Source: JAZGER01 sp036480335
GTDB taxonomy: Bacteria; Pseudomonadota; Gammaproteobacteria; DSM-19610
Assembly: GCA_036480335.1 (NCBI GenBank)
Contig: JAZGGH010000054.1
Coordinates: forward strand, 1-63,326
DNA: 63,326 bases
Direction of reading: 5' to 3'
The notes beneath the pieces were generated by a model. It was given only the letters and a program-made list of their open reading frames with translations. It was not told where the DNA came from and did not search any database. A program made the translations under genes and the position numbers. Numbering within the stretch: position 1 is the stretch's first letter; the number at the start of each line of letters is the position of its first letter. Shown in pieces: positions 7,288 to 16,321 of this stretch.

Positions 7288-8465
7288 TTTTCAAACCCCC
7301 TGTCTATATCAGTACAAATATCATCGATATTTTCCAGACCCACAGACACTCTGATCAAGCTGTCCGTAATCCCTGCTACCCGTTTTTGATCGTCAGTCAG
7401 TCGTCCATGTGTTGTGGTCGCTGGATGTGTAATTGTTGTGCGTGTATCACCCAGATTTGCCGTAATTGAACAAATTCGGGTTGCATCTATCAGTTTCCAG
7501 GCCGCTTCACGCCCACCTTTTACCTCAAAAGAAACAACACCACCATACTGACTCTGTTGTTTACCAGCCAGCTCATGCTGTGGATGGGAAGACAGGCCAG
7601 GATAGTAGACCCGTTGCACCTGGCTCTGCTCATTCAACCAGTTTGCAAAGGTAAAAGCGGCATCACAATGCGCCTTCATTCTAATAGATAGCGTCTCTAA
7701 CCCCTTAAGGAACACCCAGGCGTTGAATGGGCTCATTGTCGGCCCACAGGTGCGTAAAAAACCATAGACCTCTTCACCAACACGTTTTTTATCGCCCACA
7801 ACCGCACCACCAAGACAACGACCCTGACCATCAATGTATTTGGTTGCAGAATGGATCACAATATCCGCTCCCAGTTCCAGTGGTCGTTGTAATACAGGCG
7901 TACAGAAACAATTATCAACAACCAGCAGACTTTGATGACTGTGGGCCAATGCCGCCATCGCCCTGATATCGGTAATTGTCGTCAGCGGATTCGAGGGCGT
8001 TTCAATGAAGATCATCCGGGTTGTTGGTCGTATGGCGCGTTCACATTCTTCCAGATTAGTCGGATCAACAAAGCTTGTCTCAATACCGGAGCGACTCAGG
8101 TATTTACTAAACATGATGGTGATACTTCCAAAAATATCCCTGGAAGCAACAATATGATCACCCTGCGTCAGCAGCGCCAGACAGGTCGCATAAATCGCCG
8201 CCATACCCGAGGCAGTTGCCACACACGATTCTCCGCCCTCCAGCGAAGCCAGGCGTTCTTCAAATATTCTTACTGTAGGGTTGGTAAAGCGGGAATACAG
8301 GTTACCCGGTGTATCACCGGAAAAGCAGGCTGCTGCAGCAGCAGCATTATCAAAAACAAAACTGGAAGTTGTATAAATAGATTCAGCATGCTCGTGCTCA
8401 GAACCCGGATGATGCCCTACCCTGACCGCTCGAGTCTGGAACTCAAATTCGTGATTATCAGGCAT
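7284..8465 (-). CDS. metZ: O-succinylhomoserine sulfhydrylase
   Basis: MetZ joins O-succinylhomoserine with sulfide to make homocysteine for methionine, using PLP. The protein (393 residues from ATG 8465) belongs to the Cys/Met-metabolism PLP family: YSRFTNPTV, ATASGMAAI, VVDNCFCTP and the PLP lysine in HSATKYIDGQGR (Lys209). A GTG 12 bp upstream is possible, but the GGAGA ribosome site sits correctly for 8465. It normally follows purF directly; here a secreted GH49-like gene is placed between them. It overlaps the SIMPL gene by four bases. Confidence 0.93.
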   Translation of the reverse strand: MPDNHEFEFQTRAVRVGHHPGSEHEHAESIYTTSSFVFDNAAAAAACFSGDTPGNLYSRFTNPTVRIFEERLASLEGGESCVATASGMAAIYATCLALLTQGDHIVASRDIFGSITIMFSKYLSRSGIETSFVDPTNLEECERAIRPTTRMIFIETPSNPLTTITDIRAMAALAHSHQSLLVVDNCFCTPVLQRPLELGADIVIHSATKYIDGQGRCLGGAVVGDKKRVGEEVYGFLRTCGPTMSPFNAWVFLKGLETLSIRMKAHCDAAFTFANWLNEQSQVQRVYYPGLSSHPQHELAGKQQSQYGGVVSFEVKGGREAAWKLIDATRICSITANLGDTRTTITHPATTTHGRLTDDQKRVAGITDSLIRVSVGLENIDDICTDIDRGFEK

Positions 8466-8572
8466 GTCATTCTCCACAAACAGATTTCAATTAGCCTACT
8501 TTAACATGATCTATTTGGGAGATGAAACGACAAACCCGAACACTGAGAAATCAATGCCCGGGTTATTAAGGA

Positions 8573-8600
8573 AAGCCCCCGATCATATCTCAATCGGGGG
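8573..8600 (-). terminator. Probable terminator after GH49-like gene A
   Basis: The stem CCCCCGAT/ATCGGGGG (8 bp) with a 9-base loop lies directly after the minus-strand stop at 8608 and is followed on that strand by GCTTTCCTT, a moderately U-rich tail. It would separate the secreted-protein gene from metZ, implying that metZ has its own promoter in 8466-8572. Confidence 0.55.
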
Positions 8601-8607
8601 GATGTGC

Positions 8608-11037
8608 TTATGGAGAAAAAGTTACGTTATCTACATTACCTAGTGTTATAAGACCATTGCCATCATTTCTACTGCTCATCATGGAGGAACTGGTAATCTT
8701 TGTACCATTGATCTTCAATCCCTTAAAGCGAATATTGCTGATACGACCACCCTTGTTACCGTACAGGGTACTCTGCTTATGAGGTACACCGGCAATGCTG
8801 ATGTTTTCAAAAGTAATCCCTTCAATCTGTTTTGACGCACTCAGGCTTGGATCACCCCAGAATTTATTCAGGTGTGTTGTCACCATACGCAGCCCCATTA
8901 ATTTATACAGATTCTTCTCTTCGATACGAATATCTTTGAAGGATGCACCCTTGAAAGCAGCGCCTTTTCTGAAACCCATCGAACTGAAAATCGCATTGGT
9001 GCTGCGCATTTCAGGACGATCTTTTTCACTACGCTGGTAATCATTAAAGACATCACTGTGGATAATATCGATATCATGGACATTGTGCCCCTGTGATACG
9101 CCATTCAACTGCCAGGCCAACTTGAACACAGCACCCGCTGTCTGTTGCCAGACAACATTACGACGTACAGTCTGGTTACTGTAATACAGTTTGATATTAT
9201 CATCAGTCACCTTGATAAAACTGTCTTCGATAATAGAATTAGCACCCGCAGTAATACCATCGTTACGATGACTCCAGCTCATCAATTTAACATTACGAAT
9301 ATTAACGCTGTTATAACTGACAATACATGAACGCAATGGATCAGCAATCGTAATCCCTTCTATCAACAAATTACTGCCTCCACGTCCATTAGTATAGTCA
9401 ATGGCATGATTACCCCACTGCCCATGTTCCTGTTTAGTTTCAGACACACCTGTACCAGACAGAATTCCACGACCACGAATGGTGATGTTTTTTGGATTTG
9501 ACTGAGCAGATTTGAATGTTCCGATAACGAAAGCACCACCGGCGATATAAACCTGAGTATCATTCGATAGCTTGTGCTGCTTGCCAATCCGATGCATACC
9601 AGGACCAAAATACAGGACCCCTTCTGTAGCTTGTGTAGGTATATTCTTTTCAAGCGGATCAGCAAAAACAAACAGAGGATGTTTCACAATCTGCTTGGTA
9701 ATCTTGCCTACATTGGGCATTGATTCACTGATCGTCACTTTCTCATCTATTTCTACTGAAACCTTGGCCGCTTTATTCAAGTTGAATGAGCAGGTATTGC
9801 CAGTGACGACAGGTTTAATATTTAATGATTGAGGACGAACAACACATGTCTGAATTGTCTTTCCATCGAGACGTTTTGCCTTAACATTCACAGAACCACC
9901 AAAGGAAAAAGTCGTCCAGTGATTGGCTTTCTGCATATAATCAAGCGTGCCAGACCATCCAGGGTTGGCATCATTCTCACTTTTATACACAAAAGAATTT
10001 CGCTTCACACCGTTTTGCGAAACCTCGACAGAAAATCGATCTGACCTGAATTTATTCTGGATTTCCTGTGTTGCCGGATAAACGACAAGATTACCAGAAC
10101 CTGTTACTGGAGCACTCTCTGCCACAATAATTCGATGTGTCGTAGACTCCTGGCTTAAACCTTCATTATCAACCGCTACCGCTTTAATATCATGCGACCC
10201 TACCGTTGCATTCGTCCAGCTAAAGGAAAATGGGCGAGTTGCATCTGCTCCTAGAAGGCTGCCATTATTGTAGAATTCAACTTTAACTACCTTACCATCA
10301 CGATCTGCAGAAGTTGCTTCAAGCTGAATGCTTGTTTGGGCAACATAATTTGTATTATCACTGGGTGAAACCAGATCAATAGACGGTCTGATATTTTCAG
10401 GCGCAACAGGGGTAGCAACAGGTGGTTTCTTCGCTACACTGGTTACTGGAGGTTGTTTTGGTACAACCCTGACTACTGGCGCTTTTTTGCTGGGTACATT
10501 TTTTGGCTCCTGTCGTGCTTTCTGGGCCAACGAACGGGGTGCTCTACTGATTGTGGTTTTTACTGGTTTAGGCTTCTTCACAGCTTTCCTGCCCTTCGCT
10601 GTCACCTTGTCATTATCACGAATAGCTACCAGAGCCTGACCTTTTTTAATCTTCGCATTTTTTGCTGCAAATATTTTGACAACAAAATGTTCTGTACTCT
10701 CATGAACATTATCATCAATAAGTTTAATGCGGATAGATTTCCAGGTCTGGCCCGGTCTAAAAGTCAGCTTTCCACTTACTCCTCGATAGTCCTTACCGGG
10801 TTTTCCTGATCTGGGTTTAGATGCATAACGTACTGTTACCGGTTTGTTACTTTTCCTCAGTAAGCGAACGGGCAACTGAACATATCCGGCACTTTCATTC
10901 ACTCGCCGGTTATTGATGACCAGTGCTGGCGCAGATTTGTTTACACCTTTTTTAGCGGCTTCAGCGCTATTTGCGCCTAATAACATGGATGGCAGAAGGG
11001 TGGCACAAACGATTCGGGATAGGGATTTTAATTTCAC
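8608..11037 (-). CDS. GH49-like beta-helix glycosidase with Calx-beta and Ig modules (paralogue A)
   Basis: This 809-residue secreted protein starts at GTG 11037 with a signal peptide ending ANSAEA. Next come a Calx-beta domain (~38-145, ending AIRDND), a basic Pro/Lys linker (~147-215), an Ig-like domain (~218-308) and a beta-sandwich plus parallel beta-helix (~315-809). Asp593 in HRNDGIT and Asp612-Asp613 in KVTDDNIK are spaced 19 and 20 apart, as in the catalytic triad of GH49 dextranases (Asp376/395/396 in the Penicillium enzyme), not the 21/22 of GH28. A glycan hydrolase is likely; substrate unknown. Its core is highly similar to 44717-46951. It interrupts the usual purF-metZ adjacency. 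Confidence 0.72.
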   Translation of the reverse strand: MKLKSLSRIVCATLLPSMLLGANSAEAAKKGVNKSAPALVINNRRVNESAGYVQLPVRLLRKSNKPVTVRYASKPRSGKPGKDYRGVSGKLTFRPGQTWKSIRIKLIDDNVHESTEHFVVKIFAAKNAKIKKGQALVAIRDNDKVTAKGRKAVKKPKPVKTTISRAPRSLAQKARQEPKNVPSKKAPVVRVVPKQPPVTSVAKKPPVATPVAPENIRPSIDLVSPSDNTNYVAQTSIQLEATSADRDGKVVKVEFYNNGSLLGADATRPFSFSWTNATVGSHDIKAVAVDNEGLSQESTTHRIIVAESAPVTGSGNLVVYPATQEIQNKFRSDRFSVEVSQNGVKRNSFVYKSENDANPGWSGTLDYMQKANHWTTFSFGGSVNVKAKRLDGKTIQTCVVRPQSLNIKPVVTGNTCSFNLNKAAKVSVEIDEKVTISESMPNVGKITKQIVKHPLFVFADPLEKNIPTQATEGVLYFGPGMHRIGKQHKLSNDTQVYIAGGAFVIGTFKSAQSNPKNITIRGRGILSGTGVSETKQEHGQWGNHAIDYTNGRGGSNLLIEGITIADPLRSCIVSYNSVNIRNVKLMSWSHRNDGITAGANSIIEDSFIKVTDDNIKLYYSNQTVRRNVVWQQTAGAVFKLAWQLNGVSQGHNVHDIDIIHSDVFNDYQRSEKDRPEMRSTNAIFSSMGFRKGAAFKGASFKDIRIEEKNLYKLMGLRMVTTHLNKFWGDPSLSASKQIEGITFENISIAGVPHKQSTLYGNKGGRISNIRFKGLKINGTKITSSSMMSSRNDGNGLITLGNVDNVTFSP

Positions 11038-11182
11038 TGTTTAGACTCTCATTGATAACTGCTGTTGAAATCAATGATCGTCCAGGCAGACTTAAAAAAT
11101 ATTGTCAGGGTTCACAAAATATAGAACAGGGCTAACTTTATTTCAGGAAAAGCGTGACCCGATACTCGCATGTGATTCAATC

Positions 11183-11198
11183 CGTGACTGATATCACA
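11183..11198. promoter_or_regulatory. Candidate CRP/Vfr box upstream of GH49-like gene A
   Basis: CGTGACTGATATCACA fits TGTGA-N6-TCACA at nine of ten defined bases. It lies about 146-161 bp upstream of the gene A start and just inside the edge of the adjoining repeat element. A catabolite-type activator would suit a secreted glycosidase, but the distance to the start is long and no promoter was assigned. Confidence 0.4.
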
Positions 11199-11201
11199 TC
11201 A

Positions 11202-11340
11202 GGGCATCTCTATTAATCGTCTTTTCGCCCGATTTCTGCGTTGAATGATTTTTTGCGATCCTCATATATGCTTATATACTGCGGTTCTCAAAATTCATTC
11301 GCCTTGAACTCAGACGAAAACCTGATTAACAGAGGTGCCC
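11202..11340 (-). repeat. ~140-bp inverted-terminal-repeat element, copy A
   Basis: The element is bounded by imperfect inverted termini (GGGCATCTCTATTAATC / GATTAACAGAGGTGCCC) and contains a secondary palindrome-like core (TCATATATGCTTATATACTG). It is about nine-tenths identical by eye to copy B at 42127-42266, which lies in the opposite orientation, and related to a diverged copy at 30479-30600. It carries no frame worth calling. It fills most of the 11038-11350 gap and ends 10 bp from the purF stop, so it may also act as a terminator. Confidence 0.8.
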
Positions 11341-11350
11341 TTCATTCTAT

Positions 11351-12862
11351 TTATGCATTGTTGTGCATTTCAATAACCTCATGCATTGAATCGCGGCGAT
11401 CTTCCTTTGCAGAATCATTCCGCGCATTTTCAATTTGTTCCAGGTAATCCTTGCTAACACCACCAGTCACATACTCACCATTGAAAACGGAGCAATCAAA
11501 ACCAGTGATTTCCGGATTATTTTCTTTTACTGCATTAACAAGATCATCAAGATCCTGATAGACCAGCCAGTCGGCACCAATAGCTTCGGCGATTTCTTCA
11601 TCACTACGCCCAAATGCTATCAGTTCATTTTTTGATGGCATATCGATACCGTATACATTCGGGTAACGAACGGGTGGTGATGCCGATGCAAAGTATACTT
11701 TTTTGGCGCCAGCTTCGCGGGCCATCTGAATAATCTGTTTGGATGTGGTACCTCGAACAATTGAATCATCAACCAATAATACAGTTTTTCCTTCAAACTC
11801 CAGATCTATGGCATTGAGTTTCTGACGAACAGATTTTTTGCGTTGCTGTTGTCCCGGCATGATAAAGGTACGACCAATATAACGATTCTTGATAAAACCT
11901 TCACGGTATTTCAGTCCAAGATTATTCGCCAGTTCCAGAGCTGCGGTTCTACTGGTATCGGGAATGGGGATAACCACATCAATATCAATATCAGGTCGAA
12001 TACGCTTGATCTTACCGGCAAGCTTGCGCCCCATTTCGAGACGAGCATTGTATACAGAGACCTTATCAATAATCGAATCGGGCCGGGCCAGATACACATG
12101 CTCAAAGATACAGGGAGAATACATCGGATTTTCAGCACATTGCTGTTTTGCCAGTTTACCATCCAGTGAAATAAAAACCGCTTCGCCGGGTTTAACATCG
12201 CCCAGACAGGTATAACCCTGCCCATCCATGGCAACACTTTCAGAGGCAATCATGTAACTGCCGCCTTCATCCGATTTTTTCTCACCATAGGCAAGTGGTC
12301 GAATACCATGTGGGTCTCGAAAACCTACCAGGCCGTAGCCGGTGATCATCGCAATGACAGCATAACCACCGACACAGCGTTTGTGTACCTGAGAGACAGC
12401 GGCAAAAATATCGTCTTTTGTTACCTGTAATTTTCCACGTTGCTGCAATTCGTGAGCAAACACATTCAACAGGACTTCTGAATCTGAATCGGTATTGATA
12501 TGGCGCAGATCATCCCGATACAGATTATCTTTAAGTTCCTGAGCATTGACCAGATTACCGTTATGCGCAAGCGTTATACCATATGGGGAATTGACATAAA
12601 ATGGCTGCGCTTCGGCAGAACTCTCACAGCCGGCGGTAGGATAACGCACATGCCCTAATCCCATCCGGCCACGTAAACGCAGCATATGTCGCGTATGAAA
12701 CACATCACGCACTAGACCATTATTCTTTCTCAGGTATAACTGGCCATCATCACAGGTCATAATACCTGCCGCATCCTGGCCGCGATGCTGCAGAACGGTC
12801 ATTGCATCATAGAGCGATTGATTGACAGCACTCTGCGAAACGATCCCCACAATTCCACACAT
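11351..12862 (-). CDS. purF: Amidophosphoribosyltransferase
   Basis: PurF makes 5-phosphoribosylamine from PRPP and glutamine, the first committed step of purine synthesis. The 503-residue protein has the N-terminal glutaminase with catalytic Cys2 (MCGIVGIV), the GHVRYPTAG and HNGNLVN blocks, and the C-terminal phosphoribosyltransferase with the PRPP loop VLLVDDSIVRGTTS. No propeptide precedes Cys2, as in E. coli. It is 5 bp after cvpA in the same transcript. Regulation is not visible. Confidence 0.96.
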   Translation of the reverse strand: MCGIVGIVSQSAVNQSLYDAMTVLQHRGQDAAGIMTCDDGQLYLRKNNGLVRDVFHTRHMLRLRGRMGLGHVRYPTAGCESSAEAQPFYVNSPYGITLAHNGNLVNAQELKDNLYRDDLRHINTDSDSEVLLNVFAHELQQRGKLQVTKDDIFAAVSQVHKRCVGGYAVIAMITGYGLVGFRDPHGIRPLAYGEKKSDEGGSYMIASESVAMDGQGYTCLGDVKPGEAVFISLDGKLAKQQCAENPMYSPCIFEHVYLARPDSIIDKVSVYNARLEMGRKLAGKIKRIRPDIDIDVVIPIPDTSRTAALELANNLGLKYREGFIKNRYIGRTFIMPGQQQRKKSVRQKLNAIDLEFEGKTVLLVDDSIVRGTTSKQIIQMAREAGAKKVYFASASPPVRYPNVYGIDMPSKNELIAFGRSDEEIAEAIGADWLVYQDLDDLVNAVKENNPEITGFDCSVFNGEYVTGGVSKDYLEQIENARNDSAKEDRRDSMHEVIEMHNNA

Positions 12863-12867
12863 AGTCG

Positions 12868-13368
12868 TTACTCCACTTCGCTAAAGCTAATGTGTTCCTG
12901 AATATTTTCTGGCAAATAGTTTTTCAACCAGATGGCTAGCTCCTGAAAATATTCGATCAACATGGAATCTGACCACCATTGCTCAAGTGGTAATGACGTA
13001 AAACCAGCTGCCAACACCAGGATGGCAGAGAGAATGATGCCTCTTGCAGCACCGAAGAAAATTCCCAGAATTCTGTCAGTCGCAGTAAGCCCGGTTTTAC
13101 TGACCAGCTGACTCACCAGATAATTGATGATACCACCGAGCAATAATACCCCCAGGAATAACAACGCGAAAGCGGCAATGTTTCTAATGGTTGGTGACTC
13201 TATCCACGATGCCAACAACTCGCTGAGTTCTTCAAAAAACATAACTGCAACAACAAGTGCCACAACCCAACTAAGCAGAGACAGCGCTTCTTTAAAGAAA
13301 CCTCGCCACAGACTGAAAAGTACTGATAAGGCAATAATCCCGATAAACAGGTAATCTACCCAAACCAT
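12868..13368 (-). CDS. cvpA: CvpA family membrane protein
   Basis: A 166-residue inner-membrane protein with four likely helices (e.g. YLFIGIIALSVLFSLW, LSWVVALVVAVMFF, IAAFALLFLGVLLLGGII and RGIILSAILVLAAGF), the RGFFKEAL motif after helix one and the TDRILGIFFGAARG signature. CvpA is required for colicin V production in E. coli and affects envelope stress tolerance; its molecular job is unclear. Placement directly before purF is the standard gammaproteobacterial arrangement. Confidence 0.92.
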   Translation of the reverse strand: MVWVDYLFIGIIALSVLFSLWRGFFKEALSLLSWVVALVVAVMFFEELSELLASWIESPTIRNIAAFALLFLGVLLLGGIINYLVSQLVSKTGLTATDRILGIFFGAARGIILSAILVLAAGFTSLPLEQWWSDSMLIEYFQELAIWLKNYLPENIQEHISFSEVE

Positions 13369-13419
13369 GCTGAATCCCCTAGCTTGAAGCCAAAAAATGA
13401 GAATGCAATCATAGCAGAA

Positions 13420-14094
13420 TCAACTTCTCGGGTAACGCAGGATTTTAGGTGTCAGGCTGTATTTACTGGAAATTTCCCTGATCGCTTTATTAGCATCAGT
13501 CTCATTCACAAAAGGGCCGACACGCACCCGAAAAGTGGCTTTTTCATTCAACATAAAGCGATGCACCTGAGTAACAAAACCCGCCTTCCTGAGTTTATCC
13601 CTTAAACCAAAAGCATTTTTCTGGCTTGAAAAGCTACCGACCTGAATAACCCAACTCTTTGGACCGGTAGTTTTGATGTCAGTTTGTGGCTGTTTTTTCT
13701 CCGACACTTTATTTGTTTTGTTAACAACCTTGCCAAATTTCTTTGATTGAATAGGAGGCAGCGGCTTCTTCTTCTCAATCACTTTGCTGGCGGACTGCTG
13801 GATGTCAGATTTTTTAATGGTAGTTTTTTTTGTTACTGCAGCGACTTGCGGCTGAGGCTTTTTCTCGGCAACGGGTGCTGGCAACACACTCACAGGGGGC
13901 AAGGTAACTTTTGTTCCTTTCAGATTGTGGCTTTCCTGACGCTTGTATTGGGGCAACGTTTCCGGTGCCGGAATAGATTGCATCGGAGGGATGGATGGCT
14001 GTATCTTTTCTTCAAGCAGCATAGGAATAAAAATCACCCCCAACGCTACCAGTACGATTGCGCCAACCAGACGCTGTTTTAGCAGAAAATCCAT
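13420..14094 (-). CDS. dedD: SPOR-domain cell-division protein (DedD-like)
   Basis: The 224-residue protein begins at ATG 14094, two bases after the folC stop. It has one N-terminal membrane segment (LVGAIVLVALGVIFIPMLL), a long Lys/Pro/Gln-rich linker and a C-terminal SPOR domain (SWVIQVGSFSSQKNAFGLRD to the end, including FRVRVGPF). SPOR domains bind denuded septal peptidoglycan, so a division role in the periplasm is expected. An in-frame start 27 bases upstream lies inside folC and is less likely. The folC-dedD-cvpA-purF order supports the name. Confidence 0.88.
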   Translation of the reverse strand: MDFLLKQRLVGAIVLVALGVIFIPMLLEEKIQPSIPPMQSIPAPETLPQYKRQESHNLKGTKVTLPPVSVLPAPVAEKKPQPQVAAVTKKTTIKKSDIQQSASKVIEKKKPLPPIQSKKFGKVVNKTNKVSEKKQPQTDIKTTGPKSWVIQVGSFSSQKNAFGLRDKLRKAGFVTQVHRFMLNEKATFRVRVGPFVNETDANKAIREISSKYSLTPKILRYPRS

Positions 14095-14096
14095 CC

Positions 14097-15365
14097 TCAG
14101 CCACCCCCGCTTGCAAGCCACTCTGCAACAGTATGAAAAGAACCACAGATAATAACACGATCCCCTGACCGCGAAGCGTTTTCTGCCAGGCGACGGGCAA
14201 CATCCATGTTCTCGCAGGCATGACAGGGTGTATCCACTGAGACGGCATTCACCGCATCACACAGGCTTGCCGCAGTGGCTGCACGGGGAATCTGCAAATC
14301 AACAGTGATCCAGAGATCAATTGTGCCTGATAACTGCTCAATCACAGCAGTCAGGTCCTTGTCAGCCATCATGCCAAAAATGGCGATACTCTGGCCGGAA
14401 CAGGTTTGTTTCTCTATCCAGGCTGTTAATGCTGTAATACCCTGCAAATTATGTGATACATCCATAATGATATCGACATCACCAGAAATACGCTGCAGCC
14501 TTCCTACCAATGTGACAGATTGTAAACCCTGGCGAATAGCATCCGCAATAACCGGCAAGCGATCTGAGAGTTGATTAATCACCATTAAAACACCGGCCGC
14601 ATTTCTCAACTGATGAGCTCCCGGCAAAGCAGGTAAGGGTAAATCGGTGAGTTCCAGCGTGGCGCTGTGCCAGCACCAGTGATCCTTTTCAACCTGGCTG
14701 TGAAAATCGCTGCCCACAACCAGCCAGCTGGCACCCACACGTTCAGCCTCAGCCTTCAATGATTCCAGCGGCGAAGTATCCGCACAGATAGCAGGCCTGC
14801 CTGACCTGAAAATACCGGCTTTTTCCCGACCAATAGCTTCCCGATCATTCCCCAGCCATTGCTGATGATCCAGGTCGATCGTGGTGATTAATGCGGCATC
14901 AGTATCAACAATATTCACCGCATCCAGACGCCCGCCCAGGCCGGTTTCCAGCAGGATCACATCAAGTTCAAGTCGATGAAAAATATCCAGCGCAGCCAGC
15001 GTGCCAAATTCAAAGTAAGTCAGTGATTCAGTTTGTCGAGCCTGCTCCACCCTCTCGAAAGCATCACAGAGGGTTTCATCTGACACTGGCTGTCCATTAA
15101 TACAGATACGCTCGTTATAACGTAACAGATGTGGAGAGGTATAACTCCCAGTGCGATACCCTTGCTGCTGGTATATGGAAGTCAGCATAGCAATACTGGA
15201 ACCCTTGCCATTAGTTCCGGCAACAGTAATGACTGGCACTGAAAAGGGCGATGATTGCAGCCGATGATAAACCCGCTGAATCCGCTCCAGCCCTAGTTCA
15301 ATCTCTTGCGGATGTAATGTTTCCTGCCAGGACAGCCAGTCAGCCAGGGTCTCAAATACCGGCAT
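14097..15365 (-). CDS. folC: Folylpolyglutamate/dihydrofolate synthase
   Basis: FolC adds L-alanine-free glutamate to dihydropteroate and extends polyglutamate tails on folates in the cytoplasm. The 422-residue protein shows the Mur-ligase-type ATP loop VAGTNGKGSS (about residues 47-56), the folate-binding YTSPHLLRYNERI block, the LLETGLGGRLDAVN motif and the DVSHNLQG segment of the C-terminal domain. It starts with ATG and lies 20 bp after accD, a standard neighbour. Confidence 0.94.
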   Translation of the reverse strand: MPVFETLADWLSWQETLHPQEIELGLERIQRVYHRLQSSPFSVPVITVAGTNGKGSSIAMLTSIYQQQGYRTGSYTSPHLLRYNERICINGQPVSDETLCDAFERVEQARQTESLTYFEFGTLAALDIFHRLELDVILLETGLGGRLDAVNIVDTDAALITTIDLDHQQWLGNDREAIGREKAGIFRSGRPAICADTSPLESLKAEAERVGASWLVVGSDFHSQVEKDHWCWHSATLELTDLPLPALPGAHQLRNAAGVLMVINQLSDRLPVIADAIRQGLQSVTLVGRLQRISGDVDIIMDVSHNLQGITALTAWIEKQTCSGQSIAIFGMMADKDLTAVIEQLSGTIDLWITVDLQIPRAATAASLCDAVNAVSVDTPCHACENMDVARRLAENASRSGDRVIICGSFHTVAEWLASGGG

Positions 15366-15385
15366 GGTCAGAAATCTGTATCCCG

Positions 15386-16315
15386 TTATTCCGGTTTTTC
15401 AGGTGGCGCCTGATCAACGGGTTCCGCTTCAATCGGACTGGATACCGGCACCTGATTGGTAAACATTGCCAGCAATGAAGCGACCGTTTTACGCATATCC
15501 AGCCGGCTAACAATCATATCTACCGCACCATGATCCATCAGGAACTCACTGCGTTGAAAACCTTCCGGTAATGTTTCTCTCACCGTCTGCTCGATAACTC
15601 TTGGGCCAGCAAAGCCGATCAGCGCCTTAGGCTCTGCAATATTGACATCACCAAGCATAGCAAAACTGGCTGAAACGCCGCCCATCGTTGGATCAGTCAG
15701 GATAGAAATGAAAGGCAATTTTTCCTTCGCAAGTTTTGTCAACGCTGCACTGGTCTTTGCCATTTGCATCAATGAATACAAAGCTTCCTGCATACGCGCA
15801 CCGCCACTGGCAGAAAAACACACCAGTGGAAGATGTTTTTCCAGACAGACATTCACAGCCCGCACGAATTTTTCTCCAACCACTGAACCCATAGATCCGC
15901 CCATAAAGCGGAATTCGAACGCTGCGGCCACCAGTGGAATGGATTCTACCTGCCCCCGAATAACGACTAGCGCATCTTTTTCACCCGTGATTTTCTGCGC
16001 CTGGGTAATGCGATCCCGGTATTTTTTACTGTCTTTGAATTTCAGGGGATCAGCCGGTTCCAGATCTATCGCAATTTCTTCACGCGGCGACTCATCAAGA
16101 AAATAATCAAGACGCTGACGTCCACCGATACGCATGTGATGATTGCACTTGGGACAAACATCCATATTGCGTTCCAGTTCGGAACGATACAATGTCGCAT
16201 CACAACCCGGACACATGGTCCATAAGCCTTCCGGCATGGATCGCTTGGTACCACCTTCGGTACGAATCCTTGAAGGCATTAATTTGGAAGGAACCAGCTT
16301 TTCAAACCAACTCAT
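15386..16315 (-). CDS. accD: Acetyl-CoA carboxylase carboxyltransferase beta subunit
   Basis: AccD pairs with AccA to transfer the carboxyl from biotin to acetyl-CoA, giving malonyl-CoA for fatty acids. The 309-residue protein has the N-terminal zinc ribbon (CPGC ... CPKC within residues ~35-57) and the crotonase-like carboxyltransferase body (FSASGGARMQEAL, LTDPTMGGVSASFAMLGD, GFAGPRVIEQT). It begins 6 bp after the trpA stop. The trpA-accD-folC order is typical for gammaproteobacteria. Confidence 0.95.
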   Translation of the reverse strand: MSWFEKLVPSKLMPSRIRTEGGTKRSMPEGLWTMCPGCDATLYRSELERNMDVCPKCNHHMRIGGRQRLDYFLDESPREEIAIDLEPADPLKFKDSKKYRDRITQAQKITGEKDALVVIRGQVESIPLVAAAFEFRFMGGSMGSVVGEKFVRAVNVCLEKHLPLVCFSASGGARMQEALYSLMQMAKTSAALTKLAKEKLPFISILTDPTMGGVSASFAMLGDVNIAEPKALIGFAGPRVIEQTVRETLPEGFQRSEFLMDHGAVDMIVSRLDMRKTVASLLAMFTNQVPVSSPIEAEPVDQAPPEKPE

Positions 16316-16321
16316 AAATAT

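Noticed and set aside
8608..11037. Ordinary GH28 polygalacturonase or pectate lyase
   Set aside because: The Asp to Asp-Asp spacing is 19/20 rather than 21/22 and the beta-sandwich before the helix fits GH49 better, although the fold is shared.
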